Assembly: GCF_049532985.1 (NCBI RefSeq)
Contig: NZ_CP186693.1
Span: forward strand, 62,001-126,000
Length of the DNA stretch: 64,000 nucleotides
Source: Promicromonospora sp049532985
GTDB lineage: Bacteria; Actinomycetota; Actinomycetes; Actinomycetales; Cellulomonadaceae
Direction of reading: 5' to 3'
Shown: positions 1 to 8,908 of the stretch, piece after piece
How the letters are laid out: each line of letters begins with the position of its first letter
Numbering within the stretch: the first letter of the stretch is position 1
Program-made: the position numbers and the translations under genes
The notes under the pieces: generated by a model
The model's input: only the letters and a program-made list of their open reading frames with translations
Told to the model about the DNA's origin: nothing
The model's database searches: none

Positions 1-591
1 CACGCAGGTCTGGACGACGCTCGCGAACTCGAAGTCGTTGCCACCGATCGAGACCACGACCATGCGGACGTTCCGGGTGGCGGCGGCCTCCTGCAGCAGG
101 AGGGCCTGACCCTTGTTGCCGCCGCTGGAGTAGAAGTCGATGCCGGGCTTGAAGGGGGAGCCGGCCGAGGTTGCGGTCGTCGCCCCGCTGCAGGCGAGGT
201 TGAGGCCGTTTGTCCCGGCGCCGATGTAGGCCTCGGCGGAGGACGCGCGGTGGCAGCGGGGGATGAGCTCGCCGGTGCCGCTGGAGTTGTCGAAGTAGGC
301 GGTGGGGCCCAGGGCGTCGGCGCGGCGGTAGTCGCTGTTGGAGGCGCCGGCCCAGCGGCCGGCCTCCCCGGAGATGTAGGAGTCGCCGAGCGTGACGACC
401 CAGGGCGTCCCGACGCCGGGGGCGTCGGCGGGCAACGGTGTGGTGGAGAGGGCCGCGGTGGACAGCGGCACGGTGGGCAGGGGTGTGGCGGGCAGGGCCG
501 CCGCGGTCGCCGGTGTCGCGGTGGCGGCGAGGGCGAGCGAGGCGAGGAAGCCGAGGGTGAGGTGGCCGAGCGTTCGCAGGTGCGTCGTCAT
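1..591 (-). CDS. Secreted SGNH/GDSL-family hydrolase (3' end outside window)
   Basis: The reading frame is open from an ATG at 591 to the window edge, giving 197 residues without a stop, so the C-terminus is missing. A Sec-type signal peptide (about residues 1-30, ending in an ATPATA stretch) is followed by an Ala/Pro/Thr linker. The GDS nucleophile block reads TLGDSYISGEAGRW and block III reads SIGGNDFEFASVV, both typical of extracellular SGNH lipases/esterases. A ribosome binding site (AGGAG) lies 6 bases upstream. The substrate (lipid, acetylated polysaccharide or other ester) cannot be told; the Ser-Asp-His catalytic His would lie beyond the window. Confidence 0.88.
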   Translation of the reverse strand, partial: MTTHLRTLGHLTLGFLASLALAATATPATAAALPATPLPTVPLSTAALSTTPLPADAPGVGTPWVVTLGDSYISGEAGRWAGASNSDYRRADALGPTAYFDNSSGTGELIPRCHRASSAEAYIGAGTNGLNLACSGATTATSAGSPFKPGIDFYSSGGNKGQALLLQEAAATRNVRMVVVSIGGNDFEFASVVQTCV

Positions 592-650
592 TGGCACTCC
601 TGTGTCCAGGCAGTGCCGGTGGCACTGCTGACCGGAACTCTAATAAAAGG

Positions 651-679
651 AGTTTACGCCAATCCCGGAAAAAGGTAAA
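651..679 (-). promoter_or_regulatory. Putative promoter of the SGNH hydrolase gene
   Basis: In an AT-rich pocket between two GC-rich genes, the minus strand carries TTTACC (674-679) and TAAACT (651-656) separated by 17 bases, a plausible sigma70-type pair. It would give a leader of about 55 bases before the ATG at 591. Prediction from spacing and composition only. Confidence 0.4.
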
Positions 680-691
680 TGATCGGCAAAT

Positions 692-3418
692 TCAGATCTG
701 ACCCACGTCCAGAACCGTCAGCACGACCTCGCCGGCCTCGTCGCTCGCCGCCAGGTCGACCTGCGCGGTGATCGCCCAGTCGCGGTGCGCGTCGGCGTCG
801 TCGAGCACCTGTCGTACCCACCAGGTGCCGGGTTCCACGCGGCCGCCGTCCTGCGTGGCGGCGCCCGGCAGCTCCGCGCCCGGCTCCAGGATGGTCAGCA
901 GCGCGGCCGAGCGAGCCTGGGGGCCGATCCCGATCGCGTCGTCGCCCTGCTCCTCGAACAGCGGGTCCAGGGCGTCCGCCCAGGCGTCGGCGTTCCATCC
1001 GCCGCCCAGCGCCGCCAGCGCCGGGTAGGACTCGCGGGCGGCGAGCTCGACGCGGCGGAACATCGCGTTGCGCACCAGCCGGCGGAACGCGCGCGGGTTG
1101 CCGGTGACGGGCCGGGCGGGTGCCTCGGCCCCGGCGTCGGCCAGCTCACCGTCGGTCACGAGGTCGGCATCGTCGTCCACGGGGTTGGCCAAGCGCTCCC
1201 ACTCGTCGAGCAACGACGAGTCCACGCCGCGCACCAGCTCGCCGAGCCACTCGACGATCTCCTGCACCTCCTCGGTGCGGTGCTCCTCGGGCACCACCTG
1301 GCGCACGGCCCGGTAGGCGTCGGCGAGGTAGCGCAGCACCACGCCCTCCGTGCGCTCCAGCCCGTACACGCTCACCGTCTCGGCGAACGTCATGGCCTTC
1401 TCGACCATGTCCCGCACCACCGACTTGGGGGAGAGCTCGTGGTCGGCCACCCACGGGTTGCTGCGGCGGTAGGCCTGGAACGCGGGCTCCAGCAGGTCGG
1501 CCAGCGGCTTGGGCCACGTGACCTCCTCCAGCAGCTCCATCCGCTCCTCGTACTCGATGCCCTCGGCCTTCATCGCGGCCACGGCCTCGCCGCGGGCCTT
1601 GTTCTGCTGACCCATGAGCACCTGGCGAGGGTCGTCCAGGGTCGCCTCGATCACGGAGACGACGTCGAGCGCGTGCGTCGGGCTCTCGACGTCGAGCAGG
1701 TCCATGGCCGCCAGGGCGAACGGCGACAGCGGCTGGTTCAGCGCGAAGTCACGCGGCAGGTCGACCATGAGGCGGGCCGACGGGCGGAGCGTGCCGGCGG
1801 CGTCGCGCACGCGGACCTTCTCGACCACGCCCGCGACCCGCAGCGAACGGTAGATCCGGAACGCCTGGCGCACGTGCTCGGCCTGCTGCGTCTCCGTGTC
1901 GTGGTTCGCGGTCAGCAGGTGGCGCATGGCGTCGACCGGGTCGGTGGTGCCGGCCGACGCGCGGGCCAGCACGTTGAGCACCATCGCGTGGTTCACGCGG
2001 AACTGGGAGACCAGCGGCTCGGGGTCGGCGTCGCGCAGGCGCTCGAAGGTGGCGTCCGTCCAGTTCACGCTGCCCGACGGCGCCTTCTTGCGCACCACCT
2101 TCTTGAGCTTCTTCGGGTCGTCACCGGCCTTGGCCAGCATCTTGCGGTTCTCGATGACGTGCTCGGGCGCCATGACCAGCACCTCGCCCACCGTGTCGTA
2201 CCCGGCGCGGCCCGCCCGCCCGGCGATCTGGTGGAACTCACGGGCGCTCAGGTGGCGCATGCGCTCGCCGTCGAACTTGACGAGGCTGGTCAGCAGGACC
2301 GTGCGGATCGGCACGTTGATGCCGACGCCGAGCGTGTCGGTGCCGCACACGACCTTGAGCAGGCCCTTCTGCGTCAGGCGCTCCACGAGCCGGCGGTACT
2401 TGGGCAGCATCCCGGCGTGGTGCACGCCCACGCCGTGCCGCAGGAACTTGCTCAGGATCTTGCCGAACCCGGTGCCGAAGCGGAAGGCGCCCATCTCCGC
2501 GACGATGGCCTCCTTCTCCGACTTGCTCGCCACGTTCATCGACAGCAGCGACTGCGCGCGGTCGACGGCGTCCTTCTGCGTGAAGTGGACCACGTAGACC
2601 GGGGCGCGGTGCGTGGTCACCAGCTCCTGGATCACCTCGGTGAGCGGCTCGACCACGTAGGAGAACGTGAGCGGGACCGGGCGCTCGGCGCCCGCTACCT
2701 CGGCCACCGGCCGGCCGGTGCGCTCCTCGAGGTCCTCCCGCAGGCGGGACGTGTCGCCGAGAGTGGCGCTCATCAGGATGAACTGGGTGTCCTTGAGCTC
2801 CAGCAGCGGCACCTGCCACGCCCAGCCGCGCTGCGGGTCGCCGTAGTAGTGGAACTCGTCCATGACGACCTGCGCGACGGCGTCCTCGTCGGCGTCCGCG
2901 CCCCGTCCGCCGTCGCCGTTGCCCCGGCGCAGCGCGAGGTTCGCCAGGATCTCCGCGGTGCAGCAGATGATCGGGGCGTCCGGGTTGACGGCGGAGTCGC
3001 CCGTCATCATGCCCACGTTCTTCGAGCCGAACGCGGCCACCAGGTCGAAGAACTTCTCGCTGACCAGCGCCTTCAGCGGCGCGGTGTAGTACGTGCGGCC
3101 ACCCCGGCCCGACCGGTGCGCCGCGAGCGCGGCGAACTGGGCACCCATGGCCACCATCGACTTCCCGGACCCCGTGGGCGTCGCGAGGATCACGTGGGAG
3201 CCCGTCATGACCTCCAGGAGCGCCTCCTCCTGGTGCGGGTAGAGCGCGCGCCCGCCCGCGGCGGCCCACTCGCCGAAGCTCTCGAACAGGACGTCCGGGT
3301 CCGGGTCCTTGCCCGTGGGTGCGGGCAGGTACGGGATCAGGGTGCCGGCGGGCTTCGGGGTACCCGGCTGGCTGGTCGAGGAGAAGGTGGTCGCGGTGGT
3401 CGAGGAGGGCGCCGTCAT
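692..3418 (-). CDS. DEAD/DEAH-box RNA helicase, Ski2-like, with DUF3516
   Basis: A 908-residue superfamily 2 helicase. Visible motifs: Walker A ATPTGSGKS (79-87), DEFH box (187-190), SATLGD (motif III, about 218-223) and QIAGRAGRAG (motif VI) in the second RecA domain. The second half, with conserved acidic and helical stretches, matches the actinobacterial DUF3516 family that follows this helicase type. It is an ATP-dependent RNA/DNA unwinding enzyme, probably in RNA turnover, by family knowledge. The ATG at 3418 gives a full-length N-terminus. A long ORF on the opposite strand across it is a codon-bias shadow. Confidence 0.93.
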   Translation of the reverse strand: MTAPSSTTATTFSSTSQPGTPKPAGTLIPYLPAPTGKDPDPDVLFESFGEWAAAGGRALYPHQEEALLEVMTGSHVILATPTGSGKSMVAMGAQFAALAAHRSGRGGRTYYTAPLKALVSEKFFDLVAAFGSKNVGMMTGDSAVNPDAPIICCTAEILANLALRRGNGDGGRGADADEDAVAQVVMDEFHYYGDPQRGWAWQVPLLELKDTQFILMSATLGDTSRLREDLEERTGRPVAEVAGAERPVPLTFSYVVEPLTEVIQELVTTHRAPVYVVHFTQKDAVDRAQSLLSMNVASKSEKEAIVAEMGAFRFGTGFGKILSKFLRHGVGVHHAGMLPKYRRLVERLTQKGLLKVVCGTDTLGVGINVPIRTVLLTSLVKFDGERMRHLSAREFHQIAGRAGRAGYDTVGEVLVMAPEHVIENRKMLAKAGDDPKKLKKVVRKKAPSGSVNWTDATFERLRDADPEPLVSQFRVNHAMVLNVLARASAGTTDPVDAMRHLLTANHDTETQQAEHVRQAFRIYRSLRVAGVVEKVRVRDAAGTLRPSARLMVDLPRDFALNQPLSPFALAAMDLLDVESPTHALDVVSVIEATLDDPRQVLMGQQNKARGEAVAAMKAEGIEYEERMELLEEVTWPKPLADLLEPAFQAYRRSNPWVADHELSPKSVVRDMVEKAMTFAETVSVYGLERTEGVVLRYLADAYRAVRQVVPEEHRTEEVQEIVEWLGELVRGVDSSLLDEWERLANPVDDDADLVTDGELADAGAEAPARPVTGNPRAFRRLVRNAMFRRVELAARESYPALAALGGGWNADAWADALDPLFEEQGDDAIGIGPQARSAALLTILEPGAELPGAATQDGGRVEPGTWWVRQVLDDADAHRDWAITAQVDLAASDEAGEVVLTVLDVGQI

Positions 3419-3466
3419 GGTCCGCCCATTCTTGCAGGCGGGTGCGGGGGTGGGTGAGGTCGGCGG

Positions 3467-4522
3467 TCAGCCGGCGGGCCGGTCGCCGCGCGTGCGCTTC
3501 TCGCCCGCCTGGACCGCCACCACCCCCGCGAGGATCAGCACGCCGCCGACGAGCTGGACCGGCCGGGGCAGCTCGCCCAGCAGCAGCCAGGCGAAGCCGA
3601 TCGCGGCGACCACCTCGAACAGCCCCACGAAGGAGGACAGCCGCGGGCCGAGCAGGCGGCCCGCCGCGATGCCGGCCACGTAGGCGAGCGCCGCCGTCAC
3701 GACGCCGAGGCCGATCACGGGCAGCCACCACGGCACGGCCGTGCCCGCGTAGACGGGCGCCGCCGTGCTGTAGTCCAGCGGCATCAGGCCGGTGGCGCCG
3801 AGCAGGCCGAGGGCGAGGGTCGCCGTCGTCAGGCCACCGGCGGCCAGCGCGAGCGGCGGCAGGCCGGTCTCCGCGTTCGCGTTGATGACGAAGTACGTCG
3901 AGACGCCGAGCATCGCCACCAGGGCCCAGGCCACGCCGGCCGGATCGGTGGCCCCGGCACCCGCACCGGTGGCCAGGTCCAGCACGAGCACCAGCCCGAC
4001 GGCGGCCAGGAGCGTGCCGAGCACGGTGGCGACCGTCGGGCGCTGGCCGTGCCGCAGCCAGAACCAGAGCACCACCGCGGCCGGTGCCGTGTACTCGATC
4101 AGCAGGGCGGGCCCGACGGGCATGTACTGGACGGCGGAGAAGTACGCGAACTGGCAGCCCGCGACGGACACCGCGCCGTAGACCGCGATGAGCCCCAGGT
4201 TGCGCCGCACCGGTCCCCAGTCGCCCCGCAGCGAGACGATGCCGAGCGGCAGCACCACGAGGGCCGCGATCGCCACGCGCGCCAGGACCATGGCGCCGGG
4301 GCTCCAGCCGGTGTCGAGCAGCCCGCTGGCGAACACCCCGGAGAGGCTGAACGCCGCGGCGGAGACCCCCGCGAGCACCAGCCCGGACGTCAGGCGGCGG
4401 GCAGGGGTCGTGCCTGCTCCGGCCACGGCTGCTCCGGCTGTGCCCGCTCCGGTCCTGCCCGCTCCGGCCGCCAGGGGGCCGGTCGCTGCCGACCCGCCGG
4501 TGTCAGGTGTCACTGCGCCCAT
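3467..4522 (-). CDS. EamA/DMT-superfamily drug/metabolite exporter
   Basis: A 351-residue integral membrane protein with about ten hydrophobic helices arranged as two EamA repeats (first near LVLAGVSAAAFSLSGVF, second near GVSTYFVINANAE). The family exports amino acids or other metabolites; the substrate is unknown. The first 40 residues are an Ala/Gly-rich tail, so the true start could be slightly internal. A TAGCGT -10 box (minus strand, 4531-4536) ends eight bases before the ATG, supporting this start and a nearly leaderless mRNA. It is divergent from the CGNR gene, sharing a 38-base promoter region. Confidence 0.88.
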   Translation of the reverse strand: MGAVTPDTGGSAATGPLAAGAGRTGAGTAGAAVAGAGTTPARRLTSGLVLAGVSAAAFSLSGVFASGLLDTGWSPGAMVLARVAIAALVVLPLGIVSLRGDWGPVRRNLGLIAVYGAVSVAGCQFAYFSAVQYMPVGPALLIEYTAPAAVVLWFWLRHGQRPTVATVLGTLLAAVGLVLVLDLATGAGAGATDPAGVAWALVAMLGVSTYFVINANAETGLPPLALAAGGLTTATLALGLLGATGLMPLDYSTAAPVYAGTAVPWWLPVIGLGVVTAALAYVAGIAAGRLLGPRLSSFVGLFEVVAAIGFAWLLLGELPRPVQLVGGVLILAGVVAVQAGEKRTRGDRPAG

Positions 4523-4560
4523 GGGTCCTGACGCTAGGGGTGACGGGGTAATGTGTCAAC

Positions 4561-5118
4561 GTGGTTTTCGCTCATGACACCGAGGAGTCGCTGCAGGCCG
4601 CCGTCGCGCTCGTGAACGCCGCCGAGCCACCGGTCACCCTCACGACGGTGGCCGACCTCGACGCGTTCTTCACGCGGCACGGCTACACCGGGCGGCACGA
4701 CGGCACCGAGGCCGAGCTCCGCGACGTCCTGGCCCTCCAGCCGCGCCTGCGCGAGCTCCTGCTGGCCGACCGCGACGTGGCCGCCGGCCTGGTCAACGAC
4801 ATGCTGGCCGACGCCGGTGCGGTGCCCCGGCTCGTGCGCCACCCGCCGGAGGACTGGCACGTCCACGCGGTACCGGCCGACGCCCCGCTCGCCACCCGCG
4901 TCCTGGTGGAGACCGCGATGGCGATGATCGACGTCGTCCGCGAGGACGAGCACTCCCGCCTCGCCGTCTGCGCCGACGACGACTGCGCGGGGATCGTCCT
5001 GGACCTCTCCCGGAACCGGTCCCGCCGCTACTGCTCCACGACGTGCGGCAACCGCAACGCCCAGGCCGCCCACCGGGCGCGGCAGGCGGACCGGGCGGGT
5101 CAGCCCGCCACGGTGTAG
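4561..5118 (+). CDS. CGNR zinc-finger transcriptional regulator
   Basis: 185 residues. The C-terminus carries the CGNR zinc finger: C(140)ADDDC, then RRYCSTTCGNRNAQAAHR, giving four Cys ligands and the eponymous CGNR followed by a basic tail. The N-terminal part is the ABATE-type stress-sensing region of this family. These proteins are predicted stress-responsive DNA-binding regulators. GTG start; TAATGT (4549-4554) lies six bases upstream, so the mRNA is probably leaderless. It is divergent from the EamA exporter, which it may control. Its 3' end overlaps the convergent kinase gene by 19 bases. Confidence 0.9.
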   Translation: MVFAHDTEESLQAAVALVNAAEPPVTLTTVADLDAFFTRHGYTGRHDGTEAELRDVLALQPRLRELLLADRDVAAGLVNDMLADAGAVPRLVRHPPEDWHVHAVPADAPLATRVLVETAMAMIDVVREDEHSRLAVCADDDCAGIVLDLSRNRSRRYCSTTCGNRNAQAAHRARQADRAGQPATV

Positions 5119-5765
5119 CGCGTCGCCCCGGACGCCACGGCGGCGCGGATCGCCTCGGCCACCCCGGTGACGTCGTCCGGGAGGTCGGTGAGGACGACGC
5201 CGGGCGTGGTGCCGCCGGGCGTGGTGCCGGCGGATGTGGTGCCGGCGGATGTGGTGCCGGGCGTGGCGTCGGGCGTGGCGTCGGGTGCGTCGTCGTCGGC
5301 GGGTGGCGCCGTGCCCGGTGCGATCTGGGCCGTGGCCCGGGCGAACTCCTCGTGCATGTGCCGGGCGGCCCCCAGGTCGGTGAACCCGTGCCCGGTGCGT
5401 GTGGCCACCCGGTGCAGGCAGGTCTCGACGGGCGGCAGCAGCACCACGTAGTCGATCGCCGCCAGCCCGGTCAGGGCCGCGAAGCCGGGCAGGAACCACG
5501 GGCCGATCACGCCGTCGTACACCACGTGGATGCCGCCGCGCGCGAAGGTGCCGGCCGCCGCGGCGGCCGCACGGGTCGTCGTGTCGTTCTGGGCGCGCGA
5601 CCCGGGCAGCCAGGGCGAGACGTAGCCGCGGCGGAGGAACGTGAAGAAGGCGTCGCCCTCCACGAGCGCGCTCGGCTCCCACAGCTCGGCCAGGGCCGCG
5701 GACACCGTCGACTTGCCCGAGCCGGGCGGCCCCGTGACGACCAGGAGGGTCGCGGCGTCCGTCAT
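5100..5765 (-). CDS. P-loop kinase (small-molecule phosphotransferase)
   Basis: 221 residues. The N-terminus has a textbook Walker A, VTGPPGSGKSTVSAAL, then EGDAFF and VVYDGVIGPW, as in shikimate/gluconate/chloramphenicol-type kinases of the AAA_33 group. The substrate is unknown. The ATG overlaps the stop of the upstream phosphotransferase (ATGA at 5762-5765), so the two are translationally coupled. Between residues about 160 and 187 a low-complexity linker of DATP, GTTSA and GTTPG repeats interrupts the fold; it is encoded by a tandem DNA repeat (5206-5286). Confidence 0.85.
   Translation of the reverse strand: MTDAATLLVVTGPPGSGKSTVSAALAELWEPSALVEGDAFFTFLRRGYVSPWLPGSRAQNDTTTRAAAAAAGTFARGGIHVVYDGVIGPWFLPGFAALTGLAAIDYVVLLPPVETCLHRVATRTGHGFTDLGAARHMHEEFARATAQIAPGTAPPADDDAPDATPDATPGTTSAGTTSAGTTPGGTTPGVVLTDLPDDVTGVAEAIRAAVASGATRYTVAG
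5206..5286. repeat. Tandem 15/12-bp minisatellite inside the kinase gene
   Basis: Three 15-base units beginning GTGGTGCCG (5206, 5221, 5236) are followed by three 12-base units (5251, 5263, 5275). All unit lengths are multiples of three, so copy-number change keeps the frame and only alters a surface linker (GTTPG/GTTSA/DATP). Confidence 0.9.
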
Positions 5766-6550
5766 CCCAGGTCCCAGAGCATGCGGTACCAGGCGACCCG
5801 CTCGGGGTCCTCGTCGATGCCGTACCCCTCGTAGACCAGGTGGTCGTAGCCGGGGCCGTAGTTCCAGCCCAGGCTGTAGGTCGCCACCGCGAGGTCGGCC
5901 CAGCGGTCGGCCACGCCCAGGGACCCGAGGTCGACGTGGCCGAACCAGGTGCCGTCGTCGGCCAGCAGGGTGTTGGGAGCGCAGGCGTCGCCGTGGCAGA
6001 CCACCAGCCGGTCGTGGTCCGGCGCGTCCGCCAGGCGGGCGCGGGCCTCGGCCGACCAGCCGGCGGCCGCGTGCCCCCGGGCCGCCCGGTCCTCCGCGAC
6101 CGCGATCCGGTCCTCGATGCTCCAGGTCCACGGGCACCGGTCGACGGGCAGGGCGTCGTGCATGGCCCGCAGGCCCACGCCGATGGCACGGGCGGCGGTC
6201 TCGGGTTCGGCCAGCCACCGCGGGTCGACGGCGGAGCGGGCGTCGAGGGCGGTGGTCACGAGCCAGTCCACCTCGCCGTCGCTGCCGGCCTCCAGGACGT
6301 GCGGCACGGTGGTCCACGGCTCCGCCCAGCGTATGCGTGCCGCCTCCTCGACGAGGTCGGTCCGCTCGGTCAGGGCACGGTCCGTGCGGGGCGACCACTT
6401 CACGAACGTGACGGGTTCGGCCGGGTCCGGCGGGTCGACGCGGAACGTGAGGCCACCCAGCTCGTTGCGCCAGGCCAGGGTGAGCTCACCGGCACCGGCG
6501 AGCTCACGGACGAGATCGGGCACCGCCACCGGCTCGGTCGGGATCGTCAT
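5762..6550 (-). CDS. Aminoglycoside-phosphotransferase-fold kinase (paralog 1)
   Basis: 262 residues of the APH/choline-kinase fold. The catalytic loop reads RLVVCHGDACAPNTLL (HGDxxxxN) and the metal-binding motif FGHVDLGSLGVADRW. The N-terminal lobe has WRNELGGLTFRV. By family it transfers phosphate from ATP to a hydroxyl of a small molecule, possibly an antibiotic; closest in style to macrolide/aminoglycoside phosphotransferases of actinomycetes. It overlaps the next kinase gene by ATGA. The protein at 7961-8818 is a clear paralog, sharing CHGDA..PNTLL and the final WYR.LWD block. Confidence 0.88.
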   Translation of the reverse strand: MTIPTEPVAVPDLVRELAGAGELTLAWRNELGGLTFRVDPPDPAEPVTFVKWSPRTDRALTERTDLVEEAARIRWAEPWTTVPHVLEAGSDGEVDWLVTTALDARSAVDPRWLAEPETAARAIGVGLRAMHDALPVDRCPWTWSIEDRIAVAEDRAARGHAAAGWSAEARARLADAPDHDRLVVCHGDACAPNTLLADDGTWFGHVDLGSLGVADRWADLAVATYSLGWNYGPGYDHLVYEGYGIDEDPERVAWYRMLWDLG

Positions 6551-6764
6551 GGGCCCAGCGTCGCAGACCCGGCGGTGCGGCCACGATCTGATTTCGCTCC
6601 GGGCGGTGCCGGGCGGTGCCGGGCGGTGTCGTGCGATGCCGGTGCGGCGGACGCCCGGCCCCCGGTCGGCGTCGGGGCGGGTCCGTCGAAGGATGTACGC
6701 CGCGGACCAGAGATCGCCCGGACGGCCGACGCGGGCGAGGGCCGGGCACCGGCAGGGTCGGACC

Positions 6765-7964
6765 ATGTCCGCACACACCTCAGCGAGCACCTCGGCGACC
6801 ACCGCACCCGTCGCCGCGCCGGGCGGTCCCCGCGGCGGCCGGATCGCCGCCCTCGACGTCCTGCGCGGGGTGGCCATCCTCGGCACCCTCGCCAGCAACA
6901 TCTGGCTGTTCACGATGCCGGGCGGGCCTGCCGCGCTGTTCTCCGGCGGTTTCGTGACGGACGACCCGGTCCGGACGGCGCTGCAGGCACTGTCCAACGG
7001 GAAGTTCCTCGGGCTGCTCACCCTGCTGTTCGGAGTGGGGCTGGAGCTCCAGTACCGGTCCATGGTCCGGCGCGGGCTGCGGTGGCCGGGCCGGTACGGG
7101 CTGCGGGCGGCGATCCTGTTCGTCGAGGGCCTGCTGCACTACGTGCTCGTCTTCGAGTTCGACGTGCTCATGGGGTACGCCATCGCGTCCGTGCTGGCCG
7201 CCTACCTCATCGGGCGTTCCGACCGGGTGGTGCGGGCCTGGAGCACCGCCGTGGCCGCCGTCTACGTGCTGGTGATCGGCGGCGTTACCGCACTCCTGGT
7301 GACGGCCGGGCCCGCGTCCGGGGAAGCAGGCGCCGTGCGGGTCCCGTCGACCGCAAGCTGGCCGGAGCAGGTGCTGGTGCGGCTGGAGCACGCCGCCGTC
7401 TTCCGCATCGAGCTGCTGTTCATCGTCCCCTCGGCCCTGGTGCTGTTCGTCGTGGGCTCCCGCCTCGTGCGCGCGGGCCTGTTCACCTCGACCCCGGAGG
7501 GTGCGCGCCTGCGCCGCCGGCTCGCGTGGGTCGGGCTGGGTGCCGGGGTGCCGCTCAACGCCCTGACCACGTGGGCGGGGCCCGACTGGGTGCTCGTGGA
7601 CCGCTACCTGGTGCCGCCGCTCGTCGCGGTGGGCATCCTCGCGCTCGGCACCACCCTGGTCGGGCGCGTGCGGGCCGGCCGGGCGCCGGGCCTGCTGCGC
7701 CGCGGGGTCGAGGCCGTGGGGCGGACGGCGCTGTCCTGCTACGTGCTCCAGAACGTGCTCGCGTCGGTGCTCTGCTACGACTGGGGTCTGGGGCTCGCCG
7801 GCGGTGCCACCTGGCAGGTCGTGGCGCTCTGGGCGGGCATCTCCGCGGTGCTGATGATCGCGGCGCCGCTGTGGCTGCGCCGCTGGCCGCGCGGCCCGAT
7901 CGAGCTGCTCATGCACCGGGTCTACGACTCCCGGCGGGTGGACCGGGCGGCATCGGCCGCCTAG
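6765..7964 (+). CDS. DUF418 domain-containing membrane protein
   Basis: 399 residues with about ten transmembrane helices. The opening RIAALDVLRGVAILGTLASN and the C-terminal GRTALSCYVLQN...LLMHRVY blocks are the signature of the DUF418/YeiB family, distant relatives of membrane acyltransferases. Its biochemical role is not established. The ATG at 6765 follows CAGGGT by six bases. It converges with the downstream phosphotransferase and the two genes share the palindrome CTAG (7961-7964) as both stop codons. Confidence 0.87.
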   Translation: MSAHTSASTSATTAPVAAPGGPRGGRIAALDVLRGVAILGTLASNIWLFTMPGGPAALFSGGFVTDDPVRTALQALSNGKFLGLLTLLFGVGLELQYRSMVRRGLRWPGRYGLRAAILFVEGLLHYVLVFEFDVLMGYAIASVLAAYLIGRSDRVVRAWSTAVAAVYVLVIGGVTALLVTAGPASGEAGAVRVPSTASWPEQVLVRLEHAAVFRIELLFIVPSALVLFVVGSRLVRAGLFTSTPEGARLRRRLAWVGLGAGVPLNALTTWAGPDWVLVDRYLVPPLVAVGILALGTTLVGRVRAGRAPGLLRRGVEAVGRTALSCYVLQNVLASVLCYDWGLGLAGGATWQVVALWAGISAVLMIAAPLWLRRWPRGPIELLMHRVYDSRRVDRAASAA

Positions 7965-8818
7965 TGGGCGGGCGACGTGCGACGGGCGCGGACCGCTTCT
8001 TCCGCGTCCCACAGGGCGCGGTAGTAGGTGGTGCGCTCGCGGTCCGGGGCGACGCCGTAGGCGGCGAGCACGAGCGGCTCCAGCCCTGCGCCGTAGCGCC
8101 GGGTGACGCTGCGCGTGGTGACCGCGATGTCGGACCACCGGTCGCCCACGCCCAGGTCCCCGACGTCGACGTGGGCGGCGAACCGGCCGACCTGGTCCAG
8201 GAGGGTGTTCGGCACGGTGGCGTCGCCGTGGCACACCACCAGCCGGTCGACGGGCGGCGGGTCGCCCAGGGCGGCGCTGATCGTGGCGCGTTCGGCATGG
8301 GCGAGGGGTGCGGTCTCGTCCGTGGTGAGGGCGTCGACACGCATCCGCGCCGTCCGGACGAAGGGGCAGGTGTCGGTGGGGAGAGCGTCGTGGAAGCGGC
8401 GCAGCCCCACGCCGATCGCGATCGCCGCCCGCTCGGCGTAGGCCCGCCAGCGCGGTTCGACGGCGGACGTCGCGACGTCGCCGTCGGCCTCGACGGCCGC
8501 GGTGAGCAGCCAGGAGCCGTGCGCGTCACGGCCCGCGTCGAGCACGTGGGGCACGCGGGTGAACGAGCCGGCCCAGACGAGCCGGTCGGCCTCGGCGAGA
8601 GGGTCGGGGCAGGCGGAGTCCTCCGGGACCCACTTGAGGTACGAGCTCGTGGTGCGGGGCGGGGCCGGGATCGAGCCCAGCCGGACCGTCAGGCCGCCGT
8701 ACTCGTTGCGCCACACGGGAACGACCGCCGCCCCGGACCGGAGCCGTGCGGCCAGGGTGTGTACGACGGGCGGTACCTCGACGGGAGTCGGACCGATGCC
8801 GACCAGTGCGCTCGACAC
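7961..8818 (-). CDS. Aminoglycoside-phosphotransferase-fold kinase (paralog 2)
   Basis: 285 residues. Catalytic RLVVCHGDATVPNTLL and metal site AAHVDVGDLGVGDRW are intact, and the N-lobe has WRNEYGGLTVRLG, so it is a paralog of the protein at 5762-6550 on the other side of the DUF418 gene. Predicted ATP-dependent kinase of a small hydroxylated compound; the substrate is unknown. The stop codon lies in the CTAG shared with the convergent DUF418 gene. The ATG at 8818 is the longest start and no strong ribosome binding site is visible. Confidence 0.86.
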   Translation of the reverse strand: MSSALVGIGPTPVEVPPVVHTLAARLRSGAAVVPVWRNEYGGLTVRLGSIPAPPRTTSSYLKWVPEDSACPDPLAEADRLVWAGSFTRVPHVLDAGRDAHGSWLLTAAVEADGDVATSAVEPRWRAYAERAAIAIGVGLRRFHDALPTDTCPFVRTARMRVDALTTDETAPLAHAERATISAALGDPPPVDRLVVCHGDATVPNTLLDQVGRFAAHVDVGDLGVGDRWSDIAVTTRSVTRRYGAGLEPLVLAAYGVAPDRERTTYYRALWDAEEAVRARRTSPAH

Positions 8819-8908
8819 CCCACCATCGTCCCACGGAGCGGGTGAAAAAGTGCTCCTGGTTCGTGGTGGCCGAGGGCACCGGCCGACACGGTCCCGTGGT
8901 CTCCCACG

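Noticed and set aside
785..3457. 890-residue ORF on the plus strand opposite the helicase
   Set aside because: Composition is Arg/Ala/His/Val-rich with no motif; it mirrors the helicase codon bias on the other strand.
5840..8845. 1001-residue plus-strand ORF across both phosphotransferases and DUF418
   Set aside because: Low-complexity Gly/Arg/Val product, incompatible with three supported genes.
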